22,932 nt of DNA. It comes from 73-13 sp035556075. Its GTDB lineage: Bacteria; Actinomycetota; Actinomycetes; Actinomycetales; Microbacteriaceae. The translations under genes and the position numbers were made by a program. The stretch covers positions 1-22,932 of the forward strand of contig DATMFQ010000037.1 in assembly GCA_035556075.1 (NCBI GenBank). Reading direction: 5' to 3'. Positions 17,079 through 22,932 of this stretch are shown here, piece by piece. Position 1 is the first letter of the stretch. Each line of letters starts with the position of its first letter. A model generated the notes under the pieces. That model was given only the letters and a program-made list of their open reading frames with translations, made no database searches and was not told the DNA's origin.

Positions 17079-17728
17079 GAACCCTCCTCCTCGAGCGGCA
17101 CCGCGGTGAGGTCCGGCGAGATCGACAGGGTCGCCGTCGAGGACCAGCCGTCAAGGAGCTCGACGGTGAGCATGCTCACCTCGGAGTGGGCGGGGTCCGC
17201 GCGCATCTTGTCGAGCCACGCGTTGAGCTCCTCGAGCTGTGTCGCGTAGAGCTGGATTTCGAGATAGCCGATCCGCGGCGCGGCAAACGGCCCGGTCGTC
17301 TGCTCGACCGCCGCGGTCGGCGAGTCCGCAGCGAACTCGGCCGAGGTGACGAATGCGCTGGCCGGCAACGCGGCAACCGCCGAGCCGATGAGCGCCTCCC
17401 AATCCACCCGGTACGCGAGGGGCACCGCGGCGACCTCCGCCGACTGCCGGCTCACGCGCTGGAGTGCACGGATCTCGACGAACTCCGCCTGCTGCGCCTG
17501 GAGCTCGGTCGTGCGCTGCTGGGCGGCGGCCAGGGCCGCCTGCGACTGTGAGCGCAGCAGGCTGGCGCCGACGAGTCCCGCGCCGACGATGACGAGCGCG
17601 AGCAGCACGAGGAGCACGACGATGCGGCGCGTGGCGCGAACGGCGGCCTGTCGGAGGATCTCCTTCGGCAGCAGGTCCGCGCGCGGGGTCGCGGCGACCA
17701 GGCGGCCGTCGGGTGGGGTGGCGCTCAT
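17075..17728 (-). CDS. pilN: type IV pilus inner-membrane component PilN-like
   Basis: Partner of PilO, with a short cytoplasmic N-terminus that binds PilM. The 217-residue product has the PilM-binding motif form ADLLP (17-21), matching the family's INLLP. It has one membrane segment (about 36-57), a coiled coil (QAALAAAQQRTTELQAQQAE, about 63-82) and an extracytoplasmic ferredoxin-like domain. ATG 17728 (MSATPPDGRLVAATPRADLL) overlaps the pilM stop as ATGA; upstream frame extension is pilM sequence in another frame. Confidence 0.87.
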   Translation of the reverse strand: MSATPPDGRLVAATPRADLLPKEILRQAAVRATRRIVVLLVLLALVIVGAGLVGASLLRSQSQAALAAAQQRTTELQAQQAEFVEIRALQRVSRQSAEVAAVPLAYRVDWEALIGSAVAALPASAFVTSAEFAADSPTAAVEQTTGPFAAPRIGYLEIQLYATQLEELNAWLDKMRADPAHSEVSMLTVELLDGWSSTATLSISPDLTAVPLEEEGS

Positions 17729-19044
17729 CGGCCGCGCTCCCCTCGTCCGTGTCGCGATCCCGCCTCGGGCGGACCGAGTGGTGCGGGCATCATGCCGCCC
17801 GGCATGCCGAGCGCCGCGTCGGTGACCGGTGGCGGAGCGGCCGGTACGACTTCTGGCTCGGTGGCAACCGGAGCGGCGGACCCCCTGTCGGCGGCCGCGG
17901 TCGCCGGCACGGCACCGGGTGGAGCACTGGGCGCGGGCGGCGGTCCCCCCGCGGGAACCGGCAGGTCCGGCACCGGCACCGGCGCGGTCGGGGTCGGGGG
18001 GGCCGTCGGCCCGGCGGTGCGTCGTGCCACGCCGCCGCGAGTCGCCGCGCCCCGCGCGCCGCTGGCGAGCGCCTCGGCGACCAGGTAGTCGCCATGCTCG
18101 CCGAGGTCGACGAGCTCGGTCGGGATCCGGGTCCACGCCGCCACCATGGGCGCAAAGCCACCGAGGCGGGCACCCCCACCGGTGAGCAGAATGCGGGAGA
18201 TGCGTGCCGCGCGGGTGTCGTCGTAGTAGGTGATCGTGTCGCGGATCGAGGTCATGAGGTCGCTCGTGCGCGTCACCATGAGCTCGACGACGGGCCGGTA
18301 CCTCGGCTCGACGCCCTCCGCGGAGAGCCCGATCGTCCGCTTCACCTGCTCCGCCTGCTCGCGGCTGAGCTGGCCGAGCTCGACGAGCGATCGCGTGACC
18401 TCCTCGCCACCGACCGGCACGATGCGGCAGAAGACGGGCGTGCCGGATTCGGCGACGGTGATGCTCGTGGTCGTCGCACCGACATCGACGAAGGCGACGG
18501 TCTCGCCCGAGTCCGTCTCGGCGAGGCGGCGCACGAGCGCGAAGGGGATCATGTCGATGCCGACGACCTCGAGCCCGGCCTGCTGCGCGGCCCGCGCATT
18601 CGTCACCGCGACCTCATTGAGCGCGACGATGAGGATCCCGGCGTACATGTCGATGCCCTGCTCGTCCGTGTACTCACGGACGGGGTAGAAGTCGAGCACG
18701 GCCTGCTCGAGGGGCATCGGGAGCAGGTCGGCGACGAGGAAGGGCAGCTGCTCGCGGATCTGCGCGGCGGGGCGCACCGGGACGTCGAGGTCGCGGGCGA
18801 GCACGCGCGCGTTGCCGAGTCCGAGGACGACGCGGCGGGTCTTGAAGCCGGCTTGCTGCCAGAGCTGTTTGAGCGCCGCGGCCACCGCGGCGACATCCCG
18901 CACCTCACCGCTGACGACCGCGCCCGGCGCAAGCTCGACGGTGCCGCGACGGAGCACGCGCTCCCGCGCCGTCCCGGGGTCCTCGACCTCGGCCCCGCGA
19001 ATGAGGTCGTGTCCGACGTCGATCCCGACGACGCGATGTGCCAT
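17725..19044 (-). CDS. pilM: type IV pilus assembly ATPase-fold protein PilM, with Pro/Ala-rich C-terminal tail
   Basis: Actin-like cytoplasmic protein that binds the N-terminus of PilN and links the alignment complex to the pilus motor. The 439-residue product has the nucleotide-binding motifs GIDVGHDLIRGAEV (7-20), VAFVDVGATTTSITV (183-197) and LLTGGGARLGGF (286-297). The PilM core ends at about 335. A further 100 residues of Pro/Ala/Gly-rich sequence follow (for example PTPTAPVPVPDLPVPAGGPP), ending in basic RHGRGERGR, which ordinary PilM of about 350 residues lacks. ATG 19044 is preferred over GTG 19047 because AAGGAG lies at a workable 5 nt from the ATG; that ribosome binding site overlaps the pilD stop. 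Confidence 0.93.
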   Translation of the reverse strand: MAHRVVGIDVGHDLIRGAEVEDPGTARERVLRRGTVELAPGAVVSGEVRDVAAVAAALKQLWQQAGFKTRRVVLGLGNARVLARDLDVPVRPAAQIREQLPFLVADLLPMPLEQAVLDFYPVREYTDEQGIDMYAGILIVALNEVAVTNARAAQQAGLEVVGIDMIPFALVRRLAETDSGETVAFVDVGATTTSITVAESGTPVFCRIVPVGGEEVTRSLVELGQLSREQAEQVKRTIGLSAEGVEPRYRPVVELMVTRTSDLMTSIRDTITYYDDTRAARISRILLTGGGARLGGFAPMVAAWTRIPTELVDLGEHGDYLVAEALASGARGAATRGGVARRTAGPTAPPTPTAPVPVPDLPVPAGGPPPAPSAPPGAVPATAAADRGSAAPVATEPEVVPAAPPPVTDAALGMPGGMMPAPLGPPEAGSRHGRGERGR

Positions 19045-19054
19045 CACTGCTCCT

Positions 19055-19885
19055 TCACGCCAATCCTAGAAGCCCGCCGTACCACTGCCAGGCAGCCGGA
19101 CCGGCGAGGATGCCGATCCATGCCCCGACAAGCATCCACGGGCCAAAGGGGATCGCGGTGCGGCGGTCGCCGCGACGGGCGAGGAGGATCGCGATCCCGA
19201 GGAGCGCCCCGAGGAGGAATGCGCTGAGCAGGCCGAGCGCCGCGGCCGGCCAGCCGACCCAGCCCGTCACGAGGCCGACGAGGACGGCGAGACGGACGTC
19301 GCCCAGCCCCATGCCGTCGGGTCGAATGAGCGCGATGACGAGGTAGAGCGCGCCCATCGCAACGGCGGTCACGACGGCGGTGAGGAGGGCGGCGAGGTCC
19401 CCGCGCAGCACCGCGGCCGCCGCGAAGCAAACCCCGACGATGCTGCCCGCGACGACGATGATCGGGGTCGGCAGCCGCCGGAGCTCGACGTCGATGATCG
19501 CGAGCGCGATGCCCGCCGCGGCGAAGGCGAGGTAGGCGGCGAGCACGAGCCACTGCGCGGCATCGGGAAGACGGGCCGGGGCGGGCAGCAGCCCGTCAGG
19601 CGCGAGGCCGAGGGCCACGAGCGCGAAGGCGACCCCGGTGCCGAGCTCGACGAGCGGGTAGCGGGCCGAGATCCGCGCACCGCAGTCGCGGCATCGACCA
19701 CGGAGCACGAGCCAGGAGACCAGCGGCATGTTGTCATGCCAGCGGATGCGGGCACCGCATTCCTGACAGGCACTCGGCGGCGTGACGACCGACCGCCCGG
19801 CGGGCACGCGATGGATGACGACGTTGAGGAATGAGCCGACGAGGAGTCCGAGGACGCCCACGAGGACGGTGGTCAGGGCGAGCAT
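19055..19885 (-). CDS. pilD: prepilin peptidase / N-methyltransferase
   Basis: Polytopic aspartic protease that cleaves and N-methylates type IV prepilins. The 276-residue product has the full bifunctional layout: GSFLNVVIHRVP (17-28), the two zinc-type pairs CQEC (40-43) and CRDC (65-68) of the methyltransferase part, and catalytic aspartates D132 in AIIDVELRRLP and D196 in GMGLGDVRL. Seven or eight membrane segments are apparent. The second CxxC pair shows it is the long form, rather than the short FlaK/archaeal type. It sits 1 nt after the PilX-like gene and just before pilM; its substrates are presumably the two prepilins encoded upstream. Confidence 0.96.
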   Translation of the reverse strand: MLALTTVLVGVLGLLVGSFLNVVIHRVPAGRSVVTPPSACQECGARIRWHDNMPLVSWLVLRGRCRDCGARISARYPLVELGTGVAFALVALGLAPDGLLPAPARLPDAAQWLVLAAYLAFAAAGIALAIIDVELRRLPTPIIVVAGSIVGVCFAAAAVLRGDLAALLTAVVTAVAMGALYLVIALIRPDGMGLGDVRLAVLVGLVTGWVGWPAAALGLLSAFLLGALLGIAILLARRGDRRTAIPFGPWMLVGAWIGILAGPAAWQWYGGLLGLA

Positions 19886-19886
19886 G

Positions 19887-21851
19887 TCAGCCGGCGACCC
19901 GCCGCACGTACTGCATCGGGCTCAGCACGCCCGGCGAGTCCTCGGGGGTGCCGCCGCCGAGGTCGGTGCCGGGGATGCCGGTCGGGACATAGACGAGGCC
20001 CTCGCCGAGGGAGAGCGCGAGCTTGTTCGAGTACAGCTGCCCGCGCCACTGCGTCTGGCTGTTGATCTGGATCGTGCACGGCGTATAGGCCATGAGTTGG
20101 ATGTCGTCGGTGAAGTATGTGCGCGCCCCCGCGCCGACGGTGATGTTGCCGCAGCCGCCAGCCGGGGTCTGCGGCCCCGCGGTGCCCGGTGCGCCGTCCT
20201 CGACCATGAGCCAGAGCCGGTGCGGCTGGCCGTCGCCCGACTTGAAGGTAATCCCCGGGACATGGAAGGTGCGCCCGACGATCATGACGTCGGCGTACAG
20301 GAGGACGTCGGTCGCCGCGCCGTTGCCGAAACGGACCTCACTGCAGGCCCGAGCGTCATAGACGGTGCCGACGGGCTGGCTCAGCGCGTACTGGAGGCCG
20401 GGCGAGGCCGCCGAGCTCGCGTAGATCGCGCCGCAGCTCGGGCTCCCGGCCGGCACGGTGATGACGTTCGACAGTCCCGCGGCACTCCAGTCGGCCTGGT
20501 CGTAGTGCCAGTCGACCCAGCTCGGTGCCGGTGGCGCGGCGGGGATCGTCGGGGCGCTCGGGACGGGGAGCCCAGTGACCCCGACCTCGACGACCTTGCC
20601 GGCGTCGCGTCCGGCCATGCCGGTGTCCTTGACGTTCTGCAGCGCGGACTTCGAGCCGGACCAGGCGGTCAGACAGGCGTAGCCGCTCACGGCAGTGCAG
20701 TTCCAGCCGCTGAGCGCGCCACGCACCTTCAAGTTGCCGAGCACGCGCGTCGTCGGCGGGACCTGGGTCGTGCCAGTCCCACTCGCGGAGGTCGCGTCGC
20801 CGCCGACGAAGGCCTCGCCGAGCGTCGGGATGGCCCCCCCGGCCCAGAGGTTGCCGCCGACCCACGCCTTGTAGATGTCGCTGATGTCGCCGACCGCGAT
20901 GACGTCGCCGTCGACCTTCCCCTGGAAGCCTTGGATCCTGCCCCCGACGACCCAGTCGCCATGAATGCGGACCGTCGTATTGCTCATCGCATTCGTCAGC
21001 CCGGCACCGGCCGCGTAGACGCTGCCGCGCTGGACCGGGCCCTCCGCGGGCGAGGTGTTGCCGACCTCGACGTTGGCGGAGAAGGTCACCCGGCCCGCCG
21101 CATAGACGTCACCGAAGACTTTCACGTTGTTCGTCAGCGACACGTCGTTCGTGAGGGAGACGACGTCACCGCCGACCTTGATGTTGCTGTTGAGCGAAAT
21201 CTTGCCGGAGGCGTAGACGTCACCGGCGACATTGCAGGTGTTCGTGAGGTCGATGTTGCCGTTCGCGACGTAGACATCGCCCTGGATGTTGCTCGCGTTG
21301 TTGCAGTTGAGATTGCCCTCGGCGATCTGCAGGTCGCCCGAGACGGTCTGCCCCTCGGCGACGGTCACCGAGAAGCTGCCGAGGCTGCCACCGGAGCCGA
21401 TGAACACCGCCGAGCCGGTCCCGAAGGAGGAGGAGATGACGAAGCCGGCCTCGAGCGTGTACTCGCCGCCGAGCGGGGAGTCGCTCGGCTGCTGCGCGAC
21501 GCCGACCGCGCGGACGACGACCTCGCCGGAGCCGCTCGGGCAGCCGGCGGTGCCACCCGTGAACACCTCGTAGCGGTACTCGGGCAGCGTGCCGGGCGTG
21601 CTCGCGACGACGCCGTCGACGCAGGTGTCGGTGCGCAGCGCGAGCACCGCCTCGGCGAGCCCCGCCTCGGCGGCGGCGCGCGCCTCGACCATCGCCTTGC
21701 CGCCGGTCGTCACCGAGACCGCCGACACGGTCGAGATGAGGATGGCGACCGCGAGGAGGGAGCAGATGACGATGACGGTGAGGACGGTGACGAGCGCGGC
21801 GCCGCGGTCGTCGCGGCGTGCGGCGTCGAGCCGCCGGGTCAGGGCGCGCAT
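19887..21851 (-). CDS. PilX-like pilus protein with bactofilin-like beta-helix repeats
   Basis: The 654-residue product begins with a basic stretch and RGAALVTVLTVIVICSLLAV (17-36), the pattern of PilX N-termini, followed by the ARAAAEAGLAEAV helix (57-69). This points to a pilin-like protein or membrane-anchored adhesin. Residues about 172-378 hold about nine imperfect repeats of 17-20 residues, with GDVYxxGxI/V at their core (GDLQIAEGN, GDVYVANGN, GDVYASGKI, GDVYAAGRV, GDVIAVGDI, GNLWAGGAI), resembling bactofilin-type parallel beta-helices. The C-terminal 270 residues have no recognised domain. Ten cysteines lie outside the membrane segment, suggesting disulfides. It overlaps the preceding prepilin by 13 nt. 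The role in pilus priming or adhesion is inferred. Confidence 0.8.
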   Translation of the reverse strand: MRALTRRLDAARRDDRGAALVTVLTVIVICSLLAVAILISTVSAVSVTTGGKAMVEARAAAEAGLAEAVLALRTDTCVDGVVASTPGTLPEYRYEVFTGGTAGCPSGSGEVVVRAVGVAQQPSDSPLGGEYTLEAGFVISSSFGTGSAVFIGSGGSLGSFSVTVAEGQTVSGDLQIAEGNLNCNNASNIQGDVYVANGNIDLTNTCNVAGDVYASGKISLNSNIKVGGDVVSLTNDVSLTNNVKVFGDVYAAGRVTFSANVEVGNTSPAEGPVQRGSVYAAGAGLTNAMSNTTVRIHGDWVVGGRIQGFQGKVDGDVIAVGDISDIYKAWVGGNLWAGGAIPTLGEAFVGGDATSASGTGTTQVPPTTRVLGNLKVRGALSGWNCTAVSGYACLTAWSGSKSALQNVKDTGMAGRDAGKVVEVGVTGLPVPSAPTIPAAPPAPSWVDWHYDQADWSAAGLSNVITVPAGSPSCGAIYASSAASPGLQYALSQPVGTVYDARACSEVRFGNGAATDVLLYADVMIVGRTFHVPGITFKSGDGQPHRLWLMVEDGAPGTAGPQTPAGGCGNITVGAGARTYFTDDIQLMAYTPCTIQINSQTQWRGQLYSNKLALSLGEGLVYVPTGIPGTDLGGGTPEDSPGVLSPMQYVRRVAG

Positions 21852-22501
21852 GTCGCACCGCCGTGACTCTGGCTCCGCGCGACGATCGCGGTGCCGAAGG
21901 CGGGTGCGCCGAGCGAGCCCGCGTCGGCCCGGAAGTGCACCTCGAGCGCACCCGGATCGGCCTCGTAGCCGGGCCCCGGGTCGCGGTCACGCAGTGCGAA
22001 CACCTCCCCGGTCTCCGGTGGTAGGAGACCCGCGGCGACGATCGGCCAGCCGGCGAGCGTGCTCGCATCCGGGTCGGCGACGCGGGCGGCAGGGGTCGTG
22101 GTGGTGCCGGCGTTGCGCTGCGAGCGCAGCTCGCCGCGCGCGGCGTCGAAGTAGAAGGCGACGCAGTCCCAGACGACCGGCCCCGAGCCGGTCGCGGCGA
22201 CTTTCGCGCGGAGCACGAGGTCACCGCTCGCGGTGCCGGCACCGATCGCCATGGGGGTCGCCGCCGAGTGCAGGACCGTGCGGAGGGTGTCGAGCGCGAG
22301 CTCGCCGCGGGTCGTCGCGTCATTGAGGCTGCGCACCTGCCGGTCGGCCTGCATCGAGCTGACGAGGAAGGAGCCGATCATGACGAGGACGATCCCGCCG
22401 ACGACGACGATGACGAGCAGCTCGGTGAGTGTGAAGCCGGCGTCACCGGGCGGCTCAGCGGACCGCGAGGAATGCGCGGGGTCCCGTCGCTGCGGCAGCA
22501 T
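21839..22501 (-). CDS. minor type IV prepilin, PilW/PilJ-like
   Basis: The 220-residue product has a class III leader ending GDAG, cleavage expected after G22, then FTLTELLVIVVVGGIVLVMI (23-42) with the conserved glutamate at +5. The rest is a globular domain with only two Cys (WDCVAFY, and CAP at the very C-terminus), which could form a disulfide as in pilin D-loops. Position between a short minor pilin and a PilX-like protein matches the pilV-pilW-pilX order of other type IV pilus loci. It is 3 nt after the preceding prepilin gene. Confidence 0.85.
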   Translation of the reverse strand: MLPQRRDPAHSSRSAEPPGDAGFTLTELLVIVVVGGIVLVMIGSFLVSSMQADRQVRSLNDATTRGELALDTLRTVLHSAATPMAIGAGTASGDLVLRAKVAATGSGPVVWDCVAFYFDAARGELRSQRNAGTTTTPAARVADPDASTLAGWPIVAAGLLPPETGEVFALRDRDPGPGYEADPGALEVHFRADAGSLGAPAFGTAIVARSQSHGGATCAP

Positions 22502-22504
22502 CGC

Positions 22505-22921
22505 TCAGCTCCCCTGCACGACGACGAGGGTCTCCGCGCGGGCGGCCACGTCATCGCCGGTCACCGCGACCGCGACGTGGACGGTGTCGGGGAATGCGGT
22601 CGGGCAGGCGTCGATGACGACGTCGACCGCGAGGTGCACGCCGCCATTGGCCTCGACGCCGCCGCTCCAGTTGCTCGCCCGGGCGGCGATCGCGGTGCAC
22701 GTCGTCTCGACGACGACGGCGTCGATGATCTCGCCGACCGTCTGATTCGCCGTGACCTGCACGGCACTGCGCTGGGCGATGACGAGGCCCTGCAGGATGA
22801 TCGGGGCGAATGCGGCGGCAAAGAGGCCGAAGATCGTCATGGCGACGAGGACCTCGACGAGCGTCATCCCCGCCTCCGGCGATGCGGGACGACCCGCACG
22901 GATGCCGCGCATCGCATTCAT
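22505..22921 (-). CDS. minor type IV prepilin, PilV/GspI-like
   Basis: The product of up to 138 residues has a short leader ending PEAG, cleaved after G18, then MTLVEVLVAMTIFGLFAAAF (19-38) with glutamate at +5. The remainder is a small domain with two Cys (ETTCTAIAAR and DACPTAF) that may form a disulfide. Two in-frame ATGs exist, 22921 and 22912. The GAAGGG motif directly abuts the first and is 9 nt from the second, so 22912 (135 residues) may be the true start. It is the first pilus gene in the window; the upstream operon is beyond the right edge. Confidence 0.82.
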   Translation of the reverse strand: MNAMRGIRAGRPASPEAGMTLVEVLVAMTIFGLFAAAFAPIILQGLVIAQRSAVQVTANQTVGEIIDAVVVETTCTAIAARASNWSGGVEANGGVHLAVDVVIDACPTAFPDTVHVAVAVTGDDVAARAETLVVVQGS

Positions 22922-22932
22922 CCCTTCAGTAT

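Noticed and set aside
19782..21866. 694-codon plus-strand open frame opposite the PilX-like gene
   Set aside because: The minus-strand product has a membrane anchor, regular repeats and coupled neighbours; the antisense product is Arg/Asp/Ala-rich with no recognisable structure.

Overview
The window is high-GC DNA from an actinobacterium, most likely a member of Micrococcales/Microbacteriaceae. This rests on the high G+C, frequent GTG starts, an S10-spc cluster with no S14 gene between L5 and S8 (as known in Micrococcus luteus), Microbacteriaceae-like EF-Tu and EF-G, and a MurE-family ligase whose third-residue specificity motifs are altered. The genus cannot be assigned from the sequence. 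All genes but one lie on the minus strand, so transcription runs from high to low coordinates.

Region 1 (1-7509, minus) is the S10 operon fused without a break to the start of the spc operon: rpsJ-rplC-rplD-rplW-rplB-rpsS-rplV-rpsC-rplP-rpmC-rpsQ-rplN-rplX-rplE-rpsH. Gaps run from 4-nt overlaps to about 60 nt. A promoter 28 nt downstream of the preceding gene drives it through a long (about 270 nt) leader that can fold. Region 2 (7537-9123, minus) is a solitary MurE-type Mur ligase that looks leaderless. Region 3 (9124-9918) is an accessory island: a decayed AbiEi/DUF559-like gene lies between two 73-nt directly repeated elements, each a nested double palindrome, and next to the tuf terminator.

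Region 4 (9919-14467, minus) is the str operon rpsL-rpsG-fusA-tuf. It has a well-spaced sigma-70-type promoter and a 15-bp terminator after tuf. Region 5 (14478-16406) holds the only plus-strand gene, an FHA-domain protein read from a leaderless promoter back-to-back with the rpsL promoter. It abuts tail to tail a four-TM membrane protein with a long acidic N-terminal region.

Region 6 (16452-22921, minus) is a type IV pilus locus: two minor prepilins, a 654-residue PilX-like protein with a bactofilin-like beta-helix, prepilin peptidase, PilM, PilN and PilO, mostly translationally coupled. The prepilin peptidase would process the pilins; PilM-PilN-PilO would form the inner-membrane alignment complex. 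The ATPases, platform protein and major pilin are not in the window and presumably lie beyond its right edge. No tRNA, rRNA, CRISPR array or insertion sequence was recognised.
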